DNA from: Herbidospora sakaeratensis | Lineage (GTDB): Bacteria; Actinomycetota; Actinomycetes; Streptosporangiales; Streptosporangiaceae | DNA length: 64,000 nucleotides | Direction of reading: 5' to 3' | Assembly: GCF_001570525.1 (NCBI RefSeq) | Contig: NZ_BBXC01000007.1 | Span: forward strand, 857,364 to 921,363 | Program-made: the position numbers and the translations under genes | The notes under the pieces: model-generated | Seen by the model: the letters and a program-made list of their open reading frames with translations, nothing else | Told to the model about the DNA's origin: nothing | Database searches by the model: none | In this document: positions 1 through 8,026 of the stretch, one piece after another | How the letters are laid out: each line of letters opens with the position of its first letter | How positions within the stretch are numbered: position 1 is the stretch's first letter

Positions 1-644
1 TCGCGCTGAACCCGAAGGAGGCCAACGACCCGCGCTGCGTGGACGTCCTCGACGAGCTGCCGCGCTACCTCGAGAAGGACGGCGTGGTCGCGGTCGGCGA
101 GGTCGGCTACGACTCGATGACGAAGGAGGAGGACGAGGCCTTCACGCGTCAGCTCGACTTGGCGAAGGAGCACGAGCTGCCGATCATGGTCCACACCCCG
201 CACCGCGACAAGGCCGCCGGCACGAAGCGGACCCTCGACGTCGTGCGCGAGTCGGGCATCGCGCCCGGCATGGTCGTGGTCGACCACCTCAACGAGATGA
301 CCGTGCGGATGGTCGTCGAGTCGGGCAGCTGGGCCGCGTTCTCGATCTACCCCGACACCAAGATGGACGAGGACCGCATGGTCCGCATCCTCCAGGAGTT
401 CGGCACCGACCGGATGCTGGTCAACTCGGCCGCCGACTGGGGCCGCAGCGACCCGCTGAAGACCCGCAAGACCGGCGACGCGATGCTGGCCGCCGGGTTC
501 ACCGCCGACGACGTCGACAAGGTGCTGTGGCGCAACCCGGTCGAGTTCTACGGCCAGTCGGGCCGCCTCGACCTGGACGACCTGAAGACCGACGAGACCT
601 TCGAGGGCAACTCGGTGCTGCGCGGCGTGCGCAAGGACGCCTGA
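1..644 (+). CDS. TatD-family metal hydrolase, ebo cluster type (5' end outside window)
   Basis: The open frame runs in from the left edge (first full codon at base 3) and ends in TGA at 642-644, so only the C-terminal part, about 213 residues, is present. The metal-ligand pattern of TatD-like TIM-barrel hydrolases is visible: GEVGYD, then MVHTPHRD, VVDHLNE and finally NSAADWG. The next gene starts one base after the stop and is a clear EboE, so this is most likely the TatD-like hydrolase (EboB) of an ebo operon. That operon is described as moving or maturing small metabolites at the envelope; the actual substrate is unknown. The GTG at 39-41 is internal, because coding sequence with matching composition continues upstream of it. 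Confidence 0.8.
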   Translation, partial: ALNPKEANDPRCVDVLDELPRYLEKDGVVAVGEVGYDSMTKEEDEAFTRQLDLAKEHELPIMVHTPHRDKAAGTKRTLDVVRESGIAPGMVVVDHLNEMTVRMVVESGSWAAFSIYPDTKMDEDRMVRILQEFGTDRMLVNSAADWGRSDPLKTRKTGDAMLAAGFTADDVDKVLWRNPVEFYGQSGRLDLDDLKTDETFEGNSVLRGVRKDA

Positions 645-645
645 C

Positions 646-1797
646 ATGCGGCTCCGGCATCCCGACGGGTCGACGGTGCACGTCGCCTACTGCACCAACG
701 TCCACCCCGCCGAAAGCCTGGAGGGTGTCCTGGGCCAGCTCGCCCGCTTCGGCGAGCCGGTCCGGGAGGCCCTCGGCGTCGACCGCCTGGGCCTCGGCCT
801 GTGGCTGGCGCGCGACGTCGCCACCGCCCTGGTCGAGGACCCGGTCCAGGTGGTGCGGCTGCGCCGCGAGCTGGCCGCGCGGGGCCTGGAGGTGGTGACG
901 CTGAACGCGTTCCCCTACCGGGGCTTCCACGACCCGGTGGTCAAGCGCAAGGTGTACGTCCCCGACTGGACCACCCACGACCGGCTGCGCTACACCCTCG
1001 ACTGCGCCTCGGTGCTGGCCGGGCTGCTGCCCGACGACGCCGCGCGGGGCAGCGTCTCGACGCTGCCGCTGGCCTGGCGGACCGACTGGGACCCGTCCCG
1101 GGCGGCCGAGGCGCGCGGCAGGCTGGGCGAACTGGCCGAGGGGCTCTCGAAGCTGGCCGCCTCCAGCGGCCGGACCATCCGGGTGGCCCTCGAACCCGAG
1201 CCCGGCTGCGTGGTGGAGACGATCGAGCAGGCGTGCGCGGAGTTCGCCGGCCTCGACCACGACTGGCTCGGGGTCTGTCTGGACGTCTGCCACCTGGCCG
1301 TGCAGTTCGAGGACCCGGTGGAGGCGCTGGCCTCCCTCGGCCGGGCGGGCCTGCCGGTCGTGAAGACCCAGGCGTCGTGCGCCCTGCACGTCGAGGACCC
1401 CGCGTCCGCCAAGGCCGAGCTGGCCGCCTTCCACGAGGAGCGGTTCCTGCACCAGACGCGGGAACGCGGCGGCGGGTCGTGCGACGACCTCGACGAGGCC
1501 CTCGCCGGCCTGCCCGGGGACGACGCGTGGCGGGTGCACTTCCACCTGCCGCTGCACGCCGACCCCGAGCCGCCGCTGTCGAGCACGAGCGGCGTGCTGA
1601 CCAGCACTCTGGAGGCCCTCTTCGGCGGCCCGGCGGCGCTGACCGACCACGTCGAGGTGGAGACCTACACCTGGCAGGTCCTCCCCGAGGACCGCCGCCC
1701 GCAGGGAGACGCGGGCCTGGTGGCGGGCCTCGCCGCCGAGCTCGCCTGGACGCGCGACCGCCTGGTCGCGCTCGGACTGGAGGACGTGGCCCGATGA
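646..1797 (+). CDS. eboE: EboE, TIM-barrel sugar-phosphate isomerase-like metabolite traffic protein
   Basis: A 383-residue protein of the xylose-isomerase/AP-endonuclease-like TIM-barrel superfamily, of normal EboE length. The N-terminal YCTNVHPAES segment is characteristic of EboE. Likely metal and substrate residues lie in LEPEPG, CLDVCH and VHFHLPLHAD. EboE is known as a member of the ebo gene set, which is linked to export of scytonemin precursors in cyanobacteria and occurs with other prenylated or secondary metabolites in bacteria. The reaction is not established. The gene starts one base after the TatD-like gene and its stop overlaps the next start as ATGA, so translation is probably coupled along this operon. 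Confidence 0.85.
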   Translation: MRLRHPDGSTVHVAYCTNVHPAESLEGVLGQLARFGEPVREALGVDRLGLGLWLARDVATALVEDPVQVVRLRRELAARGLEVVTLNAFPYRGFHDPVVKRKVYVPDWTTHDRLRYTLDCASVLAGLLPDDAARGSVSTLPLAWRTDWDPSRAAEARGRLGELAEGLSKLAASSGRTIRVALEPEPGCVVETIEQACAEFAGLDHDWLGVCLDVCHLAVQFEDPVEALASLGRAGLPVVKTQASCALHVEDPASAKAELAAFHEERFLHQTRERGGGSCDDLDEALAGLPGDDAWRVHFHLPLHADPEPPLSSTSGVLTSTLEALFGGPAALTDHVEVETYTWQVLPEDRRPQGDAGLVAGLAAELAWTRDRLVALGLEDVAR

Positions 1798-2588
1798 CGA
1801 GACTGCTGGCCCGGTTGCTGATCGCGGTGCTCTGCCTGGGCACGACGACGGTCCTCCTGGAGGGCCCGGCGTTCGCCCACGGCCAGCTCGTCGAGTCGAC
1901 CCCCGAGAAGGGCGGCACCCTCGCCGAGGCGCGCCAGACCCTGACGTTCTGGTTCACCGAGGCGCCGCCGCGCAACGCCCACTTCACCCTGACCGGCCCC
2001 GGTGGCGAGCGCCTCGAACAGCCGTGGCTCGTCGGCGCGAGCAAGCGCCTCGACGAGCCGGTCACGGAGCTGTTCCTGATCGACGGCAAGTGGGAGCCGC
2101 GCCTCTACCACGAGGGCTACTCGGTCGAGCTCCCCGTCGCCTACTGGCCGAAGGCGGGCGACTACACGGTCGAGTACCTGTCGATCGCCAGCGACGGCGA
2201 GCAGGTCAAGGGGAAGGTGGAGTTCAGCTACGCGGGCAAGCCCACCAAGGCCCCCGACGGCTGGACCGAGCCGACCGCCGGCCCCGACCCCGGCCTGCTG
2301 GCCGCGATCGAGGCGGCCCACTCGCAGGAGAACCAGCAGCCGGCGACCCTGCCGTCCACCGACACCCAGACCGTGACGACGGCCGCGCCCAGCGTGGCCC
2401 CGTCGCCGGTCGCGGCGCCCGACACGGGCGACGACAGCCCGCTGGTCTGGCTGATCCCGGTCGTGCTGGGCGTCGGCGTGGTGGTCCTGCTGGCGCGGGC
2501 GATGCGGCGTCCACCGGCGAAGAAGACCGGCCGGTCGGGGAACCCCGCGAAGAACAACCGGCCCAAGGCCGGCGCGAAGAAACGTTGA
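1794..2588 (+). CDS. CopC-domain copper-binding protein, membrane anchored
   Basis: The ATG at 1794 overlaps the EboE stop (ATGA). The 264-residue product has a signal peptide ending near PAFAHGQLVES. This places a histidine at the mature N-terminus followed by a CopC-type beta-sandwich, the usual copper(II) ligand arrangement in CopC/YcnJ/PcoC proteins. The fold runs to about residue 150. A Pro/Thr/Ala-rich linker follows, then one membrane segment (roughly residues 216-235, VWLIPVVLGVGVVVLLA) and a Lys/Arg-rich cytoplasmic tail, so the domain is displayed outside the cell. Methionine-rich copper(I) motifs are not evident. Together with the two genes downstream it suggests envelope copper binding or delivery. 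Its place behind eboE is unusual, and a link to ebo function is only inferred. Confidence 0.82.
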   Translation: MTRLLARLLIAVLCLGTTTVLLEGPAFAHGQLVESTPEKGGTLAEARQTLTFWFTEAPPRNAHFTLTGPGGERLEQPWLVGASKRLDEPVTELFLIDGKWEPRLYHEGYSVELPVAYWPKAGDYTVEYLSIASDGEQVKGKVEFSYAGKPTKAPDGWTEPTAGPDPGLLAAIEAAHSQENQQPATLPSTDTQTVTTAAPSVAPSPVAAPDTGDDSPLVWLIPVVLGVGVVVLLARAMRRPPAKKTGRSGNPAKNNRPKAGAKKR

Positions 2589-2599
2589 CTGGAGAACCG

Positions 2600-2944
2600 A
2601 TGAGACACCTCGCCGCGCTGCTCGTGGCGGTCCTGGCCCTCACGGGCTGCGCCACCGGAGGCCCGGCCGCCGCGGTGGGCCCGATCAAGGAGATCACGAT
2701 CACGATCTCCGGCAAGAAGGTCAGCCCGCCGCCGGGCCGGATCGAGGTCCGCCTCAACCAGGGCGTCAAGCTCACCGTGACCAGCGACGTCGCCGACGAG
2801 GCCCACGTCCACGGCTACGACAAGGCCGCGACGCTGCTGCCGAACCACCCCTCGGTCATCTCGTTCCTGGCCGACGAGACCGGGTTGTTCGAGGTGGAGA
2901 CGCACGACCAGGGCCTCCAGCTCTTCCAGCTCGTGGTGAGCTGA
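2600..2944 (+). CDS. Cupredoxin-like lipoprotein
   Basis: A 114-residue protein whose ATG at 2600 is preceded by GGAG at 2591-2594. The N-terminus is a lipoprotein signal with lipobox LTGC, so it should be tethered outside the membrane through the cysteine near residue 17. The remainder resembles a small cupredoxin/EfeO-like beta-barrel: a VRLNQGVKLTVTSDVADEAHVHGYD segment typical of a metal-adjacent loop, then a C-terminal VETHDQG before LFQLVVS. Histidines in HVHG and in THDQ are candidate copper ligands, but the classical Cys-x-x-x-x-His-x-x-x-x-Met cluster is absent, so it may carry metal without being an electron carrier. It lies between a CopC-like protein and a membrane protein and overlaps the latter's start by one base. 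Confidence 0.7.
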   Translation: MRHLAALLVAVLALTGCATGGPAAAVGPIKEITITISGKKVSPPPGRIEVRLNQGVKLTVTSDVADEAHVHGYDKAATLLPNHPSVISFLADETGLFEVETHDQGLQLFQLVVS

Positions 2945-4227
2945 TGCTGCTCGCGCACGGCGTGGGCGGCCGTCAGGACCTGCCCATCCCGTTCTCGGCC
3001 GCCCTGATCGGCGCGATCGTCTGCCTCGTGGTGTCGTTCGCCGCGCTGGGGTTCCTCTGGCGGGAGCCCCGGCTCGGCCTCGGCCTCGACGACGCCCGCC
3101 CCCTGCCCAGGTTCCTGCAGTGGCGGGCGCCCGAGTGGGTGTGGCGGGCGGTCGGGCTGGTCGCGACGGCGTACTTCCTGATCGGCTTCTTCGGGCCGGA
3201 CGACGCCGACAACCCGACGGCCGGGGTGGTCTACGTCCTGTTCTGGGTCGGGCTGGTGCCGCTGTCGCTGGTGTTCGGCGGGGTGTGGCGGCTGTTCAAC
3301 CCGCTGCGCACCGTCGTCCTGCTGGTCCGGGGCGACCGCGCGGCCCGCCCGCTGCCCGAGCGGCTCGGCTACTGGCCGGCCGCCGCCGGGTTGTTCGCCT
3401 TCGTCTGGCTGGAGCTGGTCGCCCCCGGGCGCGTGACCCTGCCGGTCATCGGCGGGTGGCTTGCCCTGTACGCCCTCGCGATGCTCGCCGGCGGGTTCGT
3501 CTACGGCGTGCGGTGGTTCGACAAGGGCGACGCCTTCGAGGTGTACAGCGACCTGGCGGGGCGGCTCTCCCCGGTCGCCCGGCGCGACGACGGCGTGCTG
3601 GTCTGGCGCAACCCCCTCGACGGCATGACCACGCTGCGCCCCGCGCCGGGCCTGGTCGTGCTGGTGATCGTGCTGCTGGGCTCGACCATGTACGACAGCG
3701 TCTCCAACGCGCCGGTCTGGGTCAGGTTCGTCCAGGAGAACAGCCTGCCCTCACCCGTGCTGGGCACGGCCGGCCTGGTGTTCGTGATCCTGGTCGTCCT
3801 GGCCGCCTACCTGCTGGCCACCCGGCTGGCCGGCCGGCGCGGCATGGCGGAACAGGGCCGGACGGCGGGCGAGATCGCCCACTCGATCGTGCCGATCGCC
3901 ATCGGCTACGTGCTGGCCCACTACTTCACCCTGTTCCTGTACGAGGGCCAGCGCACCCTCGCCCTGCTCTCCGACCCCCTGATGACCGGCGCGAACTGGC
4001 TCGGCACGGCCGGATGGACGATCCAGTCGGCGTTCCTGACCCCCGCCGCCGTGGCCATGCTCCAGGTGACCCTGATCGTCATCGGCCACGTCCTGGGCAC
4101 GGCCCTGGCCCACGACCGGGCCCTGGTGCTGTTCCCGAGGCGCACGGCCGTGGCGGGCCAGGTGCCCCTGCTGGTGCTGATGGTCGTCTACACCGTCACG
4201 GGGCTGATGTTGCTGTTCGCCGCGTAG
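2944..4227 (+). CDS. Polytopic membrane protein, copper operon associated
   Basis: A 427-residue very hydrophobic protein. Its ATG shares one base with the preceding TGA (TGATG), so it is translationally coupled to the cupredoxin-like lipoprotein. I count about nine or ten likely membrane segments, beginning near residue 17 (ALIGAIVCLVVSFAALGFLW) and ending at the C-terminus (VPLLVLMVVYTVTGLMLLFA). Histidines lie at or in membrane segments (VLAHYFTLFLY and IGHVLGTALAH), which would suit metal handling. Similar uncharacterised proteins are known next to cupredoxin-like genes in actinobacteria; I cannot assign a Pfam family with confidence. Function is unknown, probably transport or assembly of copper in the membrane. 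Confidence 0.6.
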   Translation: MLLAHGVGGRQDLPIPFSAALIGAIVCLVVSFAALGFLWREPRLGLGLDDARPLPRFLQWRAPEWVWRAVGLVATAYFLIGFFGPDDADNPTAGVVYVLFWVGLVPLSLVFGGVWRLFNPLRTVVLLVRGDRAARPLPERLGYWPAAAGLFAFVWLELVAPGRVTLPVIGGWLALYALAMLAGGFVYGVRWFDKGDAFEVYSDLAGRLSPVARRDDGVLVWRNPLDGMTTLRPAPGLVVLVIVLLGSTMYDSVSNAPVWVRFVQENSLPSPVLGTAGLVFVILVVLAAYLLATRLAGRRGMAEQGRTAGEIAHSIVPIAIGYVLAHYFTLFLYEGQRTLALLSDPLMTGANWLGTAGWTIQSAFLTPAAVAMLQVTLIVIGHVLGTALAHDRALVLFPRRTAVAGQVPLLVLMVVYTVTGLMLLFAA

Positions 4228-4231
4228 CCCG

Positions 4232-4966
4232 TCAGGAGAACTTGGTCTTCGGCCGGGGCTCCAGCTCGCCGTCGACGTAGACGTCGACCTTCTCGTTGTA
4301 GAAGGCGACCAGCCCGGCGATCTTCTGGCTCTCGGGCAGCGGCGTGCGGTAGGACCAGGCGAGGTCCTTGCCGCCGTTGACCGACCAGTATTCGGCCGAC
4401 CCCTTGTAGGGGCAGTGGGTGACGGTGTCGGTCGCCTCCAGCAGGTCGAACCGCACGTCGGTCTTGGGCAGGTAGTACCGCGCCGGCAGCCCGGTCTCGA
4501 ACAGGATGCGCCCGTTCCGGGAGTCGGCGACGGTCTGCCCGTTCACCTCGACCCGGATGTGCCGCGAGGAGGGCAGGATGTCCACCCGGGTGTACGGGTC
4601 GCGCGGGTGGACGAAGACCTCCTCGTCCTCCTCGAACCAGGCGTCCATGGCGTCCCACTCGAACCGGACGTGGTTCCGGATCTCCTCGATCGGCGAGTCG
4701 GCGTAGACGATCGCCGGAGCCTCCTTGCCGCCGGACGTCACCGTGTAGAGGGTGGCGTCGCCCCGCGAGGGCGAGTGCGGCCCCGGCCCGGCCTCCTTGA
4801 GCGCGCCGGGCACGACGTCCGTGATCGGGATGTAGTAGGTCGGATAGTAGGGCGCCTCCCAGACCATCAGCGCCGAGGTGGTGTCGGCCACCGGCTGACC
4901 GCCGAGGTAAACGCGCAGACGTTTGGCCGTCGGCTCCAGCCGGACTCGGCCTCTGGTTGTCGTCAT
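4232..4966 (-). CDS. Tandem DUF427 protein
   Basis: A 244-residue soluble protein with two DUF427 repeats. The first occupies about residues 8-115 (RVYLGGQPVADT, then APYYPTYYIP), the second about 125-240 (RVEVNGQTVADS, then LPARYYLPKTDV, HCPYKGSAEYWSV). The second repeat keeps the CPYKG motif and a WSY segment typical of the family. DUF427 proteins are small beta-rich proteins of unknown biochemical role, widespread in actinobacteria. The gene converges on the copper operon with only four bases between the two stops and is divergent from the SGNH hydrolase gene. No Shine-Dalgarno is obvious before the ATG at 4966. Confidence 0.85.
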   Translation of the reverse strand: MTTTRGRVRLEPTAKRLRVYLGGQPVADTTSALMVWEAPYYPTYYIPITDVVPGALKEAGPGPHSPSRGDATLYTVTSGGKEAPAIVYADSPIEEIRNHVRFEWDAMDAWFEEDEEVFVHPRDPYTRVDILPSSRHIRVEVNGQTVADSRNGRILFETGLPARYYLPKTDVRFDLLEATDTVTHCPYKGSAEYWSVNGGKDLAWSYRTPLPESQKIAGLVAFYNEKVDVYVDGELEPRPKTKFS

Positions 4967-5110
4967 ACCGGCGGAAACCGTGCCGGCAGGGGCGGTATTC
5001 CGGGAAATTTTCAGCGCACCGGTCGGCTGGGGCGGCCGCCGCCGCAGGCAGGCGTGCCGGACGTCGAAGGCGAGACCGGGCGCTCTTGACGGCCGGATCC
5101 GGCCGATGCG

Positions 5111-5126
5111 ATGTTAGCGCTCACAT
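5111..5126. promoter_or_regulatory. LacI-family type operator
   Basis: ATGTTAGCGCTCACAT is a 16-base near-perfect palindrome centred on AGCGCT, with one mismatched pair out of eight. It lies about 25 bases before the ATG of the secreted SGNH hydrolase. This is the form of operator bound by LacI-family sugar repressors that control polysaccharide-degradation genes in actinobacteria. The repressor itself is not in the window. Confidence 0.55.
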
Positions 5127-5151
5127 TCAGTGCTCCCGCGAGAGGCCGGTC

Positions 5152-6291
5152 ATGTCTGCTGGGAAACGATTACTCACCATGGTGCTCGGAGCCGTGACCG
5201 TGCTCGCCCTCCTGGTGGGCGTCCGGGTGACCGCCGCCCAGGCGGAGTCGAACGGCGGGGTGCGCGTCATGCCCCTGGGCGACTCCATCACCGAGGGCAC
5301 CCAGGTGCCCGGCGGTTACCGCATCGGGTTGTGGCAGCGGCTGGCCGCCGCCCGCTACACCGTCGACTTCGTCGGCACCCAGTTCAACGGGCCGGGCTCG
5401 CTCGGCGACCACGATCACCAGGGGCATCCCGGCTGGCGCATCGACCAGATCGACGCCAACGTCACCGGCTGGTTGCGCACGCACAACCCGCGCACCGTGC
5501 TGCTGCACATCGGCACCAACGACATCCTGCAGAACTACAACGTGTCCACCGCGCCCCAGCGGCTGTCCACGCTGATCGACCGCATCACCGCGACGGTCCC
5601 GAACGCCGACGTCTTCGTCGCGACCATCATCCCGCTGTCGTCGGCCGGCCAGGCGGCCGCGGCCCGCACCTTCAACGCGGCCATCCCGGACATCGTCTGG
5701 AGCAAGGTCTCCGCCGGCAAGCGGGTGCACCTGGTCGACATGTACAGCAAGCTCACCACCGGCGACCTGATCGACGGCATCCACCCGACGGCGGGCGGCT
5801 ACGACAAGATGGCCGCCGCCTGGTACGCGGCCCTCCAGTCGGTCCCCGGCACCATCGGCACTCCGGGTGTCCCCCCGAGCCCGACCCCCACCCCGTCCCC
5901 GTCGGGGACGAGCTCCATCCGCGGTGTCGCTTCGAACCGGTGCGTGGACGTCACGGGCGTCTCCCAGGCCAACGGCGCGCAGGCGCAGATCTGGGACTGC
6001 AACGGGCAGGCCAACCAGCGGTGGACCGCCACCTCGGCGGGCGAGTTGCGCGTCTACGGATCCAAGTGCCTGGACGTGAACGGCGGCTCCACCGCCGACG
6101 GCGCATCAGTGATCATCTGGGACTGCAACGGCCAGAACAACCAGAAGTGGCGCTTCAACACTGACGGCAGCATCACCGCCATCGGCGCGAACAAGTGCCT
6201 GGACGCCCCCAACTATTCGACGGCCAACGGGGTGAAACTGCAGATCTGGTCCTGCAACGGGCAGGCCAACCAGCGCTGGAACCGCACCTGA
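5152..6291 (+). CDS. Secreted SGNH/GDSL hydrolase with C-terminal ricin-type lectin domain
   Basis: A 379-residue secreted esterase-like protein. Residues 1-32 form a signal peptide (LAAQA-type end at TAAQAES). The SGNH catalytic blocks are all visible: GDSITEG with nucleophile Ser45, GTND with Asn123, and DGIHPTAGGYDKM with Asp208 and His211. A Pro/Thr/Ser linker (about residues 243-260) leads to a ricin-B/CBM13 beta-trefoil with three QxW repeats (NQRW, NQKW, NQRW) in the last 125 residues. The combination points to deacetylation or de-esterification of a plant or fungal polysaccharide, probably xylan-like; this is inferred from the family. The start at 5152 was chosen because it gives a proper signal peptide and follows the palindromic operator; upstream in-frame codons would bury it. 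Confidence 0.9.
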   Translation: MSAGKRLLTMVLGAVTVLALLVGVRVTAAQAESNGGVRVMPLGDSITEGTQVPGGYRIGLWQRLAAARYTVDFVGTQFNGPGSLGDHDHQGHPGWRIDQIDANVTGWLRTHNPRTVLLHIGTNDILQNYNVSTAPQRLSTLIDRITATVPNADVFVATIIPLSSAGQAAAARTFNAAIPDIVWSKVSAGKRVHLVDMYSKLTTGDLIDGIHPTAGGYDKMAAAWYAALQSVPGTIGTPGVPPSPTPTPSPSGTSSIRGVASNRCVDVTGVSQANGAQAQIWDCNGQANQRWTATSAGELRVYGSKCLDVNGGSTADGASVIIWDCNGQNNQKWRFNTDGSITAIGANKCLDAPNYSTANGVKLQIWSCNGQANQRWNRT

Positions 6292-6298
6292 CCCCGGC

Positions 6299-6931
6299 TC
6301 AGCGGCGGCAGCGCACCTCCGTGCGGGTGGTCGTGGCCGTCCCGTCGACGAGGCGGTGGACCTGACAGGCCCCCGGGGGCGCCTCACGGCTGGCCACCAC
6401 GACCGCGAGACCCTCCTTGGTGAGGCGGCCGAGCGGGTCGAGGTCGGCGGGCGCGTCGAGGAGCAGGATCCGGGGGTTGGCCATCAGGGCCCGGCCCACG
6501 GCGGCGGCCTGGTGTTCGGTGAGGGAAAGCGCCGCGGCGTGAGCGCGGCGCTTTTCCCGCAGGTACGGATAGAGCTCGTAGACCCGGCTCAGGTTCCACG
6601 GCCCGGACGCTCCCCAGCGCGCGCCGACCAGGAGGTTCTCCTCCACGGTGAGCGAGGTGAACAAACGATGATTCTGCGGCATCAGACACAACCCACGGGC
6701 TTTCCGCCATTCAGGGCGTTCCCGGGTGATGTCGGTGTCGTTGAAACGAATCGTCCCGTTCGCGGCGGGGTGCAGGCCGACGACGGTGCGCAGCAGCGTC
6801 GTCTTTCCCGAGCCGGGGCCGCCCACGATCGCGTGGTGTTCTCCCTGCTCAACCCGTATCGTGACGGCGCGGATCGCGCGCGCGGTGCCATATCCGGCGG
6901 ACAGTGCGGTGACTTCCAGTACGGCCTTCAT
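6299..6931 (-). CDS. Orphan LivF-like ABC ATPase with degenerate catalytic motifs
   Basis: A 210-residue ATPase most like LivF, the branched-chain amino acid ABC subunit, but shorter than the usual ~235 residues. Walker A is intact (GGPGSGKTT, about residues 37-45). The signature motif, normally LSGGE, reads LSLTEHQ. Walker B reads ILLLDAPAD, so the catalytic glutamate after the aspartate is alanine. The usual Glu-Gln-His switch region is replaced by VVASREAPPG. It can probably bind but hardly hydrolyse ATP. No permease or binding-protein gene is adjacent and no Shine-Dalgarno precedes the ATG. It could be a decaying remnant or a regulatory nucleotide-binding protein. Confidence 0.7.
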   Translation of the reverse strand: MKAVLEVTALSAGYGTARAIRAVTIRVEQGEHHAIVGGPGSGKTTLLRTVVGLHPAANGTIRFNDTDITRERPEWRKARGLCLMPQNHRLFTSLTVEENLLVGARWGASGPWNLSRVYELYPYLREKRRAHAAALSLTEHQAAAVGRALMANPRILLLDAPADLDPLGRLTKEGLAVVVASREAPPGACQVHRLVDGTATTTRTEVRCRR

Positions 6932-6989
6932 TTGCGGTCAATTGTGGAAATTGCGGCAAGCTTTCGTCTTGTACCTAACGGCACACGAC

Positions 6990-7018
6990 TTGACGCAGAG
7001 CGCACCGAGTCCCAATCT
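6990..7018 (+). promoter_or_regulatory. Candidate sigma-70-type promoter of the AraC regulator
   Basis: TTGACG at 6990-6995 and CAATCT at 7013-7018 are separated by 17 bases. The ATG of the AraC-family gene is only six bases beyond the -10 element and no Shine-Dalgarno is visible, which suggests a leaderless transcript, common in actinobacteria. Confidence 0.4.
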
Positions 7019-7024
7019 GCACAC

Positions 7025-8026
7025 ATGCTCTATATCGCTCACACTGCGGGCGTGCCCGTCGAGGAGCGTCAGGATTTCTGGCAGGATGTCGTTTCTTCGG
7101 CGTTTGTACCGCTTGAAGCTGTTTTTCCGAAAGACCGTTTTGACGGGAAACTCCGGTCCACCTCACTGGGCCCGATCGACGTGATCGACGTCGGCGCGAC
7201 GGCCCACCAGGCCCGCCGGACCCCGCGACTGGTGTCGGCCGCGCCGTCCGACACCCTGAAGCTCGGCCTGTTCGTGCGCGGTCGCGGCCGGTTGGAGCAG
7301 GGCGGCCGGCAGGCCGTCGTCGAGACCGGCGAGATGGCCGTGTACGACACCGACCGCCCCTACTGGCTCGACTTCGACGTGCCGACCCGCATGGTCGTGT
7401 TGTTGTTCCCGCGCGCCATGCTCGGGCTGCCCCCCGACCGGGTCGACGAGGTGACCGGCAGGTCGATCCCGAGCACCGGTGGCATCGGCGCCCTGGTCGC
7501 GCCGTTCCTGCTGCGCCTCGCGGGCCACCTCGACGACGTCGAGGTCCGCGACGGCGCCCGGCTGGCCGGCAACGTCGTCGACCTGGTCGCGACGATGCTG
7601 GCCGACCGGCTCGACCTGCCCCCGGCCGACCCCGACGCCGCGCGGCGGGCGATGTTGCTGCGCATCACGTCGTACATCGAAGCGCACCTGGGCGACCCCG
7701 GCCTCGACCCGGCGCGGATCGCGGCCGCCCACTACATCTCCACCCGCTACCTGCACAAACTCTTCAGCGCCGAGAGCACGACGGTGGCCGCCTGGATCCG
7801 CACCCGCCGCCTGGACCGCTGCGTCCGCGACCTGCGCGACCCGCTCCAGGCGGCCCGTCCGGTCAGCGCGATCGGCGCGCAGTGGGGCTTCCCGGACGCC
7901 TCCCACTTCAGCCGCCTGTTCAAGGCCGCCTACGGCCTCTCACCCCGCGACTACCGCAGCGCGGTGGGCGAGGACGGAGTCGCGGATCTCACCCGCCCTG
8001 ATCGCCGTGGTCGACAGCAGGGTTGA
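7025..8026 (+). CDS. AraC-family transcriptional regulator
   Basis: A 333-residue regulator. Residues ~40-180 form an AraC-binding-like sensor domain (cupin-like, with GRGRLEQGG and ETGEMAVYDTDRPYWLDF). Residues ~215-320 are an AraC/XylS DNA-binding domain with two helix-turn-helix units, the second ending in the family signature GFPDASHFSRLFKAAYGLSPRDYR. The ATG at 7025 was preferred to upstream in-frame starts because the sensor domain begins just after it. It sits directly beside the siderophore hydroxylase gene, and their 3' ends overlap by 87 bases in convergent orientation. A role in siderophore control is possible, but the family also regulates many catabolic genes. Confidence 0.85.
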   Translation: MLYIAHTAGVPVEERQDFWQDVVSSAFVPLEAVFPKDRFDGKLRSTSLGPIDVIDVGATAHQARRTPRLVSAAPSDTLKLGLFVRGRGRLEQGGRQAVVETGEMAVYDTDRPYWLDFDVPTRMVVLLFPRAMLGLPPDRVDEVTGRSIPSTGGIGALVAPFLLRLAGHLDDVEVRDGARLAGNVVDLVATMLADRLDLPPADPDAARRAMLLRITSYIEAHLGDPGLDPARIAAAHYISTRYLHKLFSAESTTVAAWIRTRRLDRCVRDLRDPLQAARPVSAIGAQWGFPDASHFSRLFKAAYGLSPRDYRSAVGEDGVADLTRPDRRGRQQG

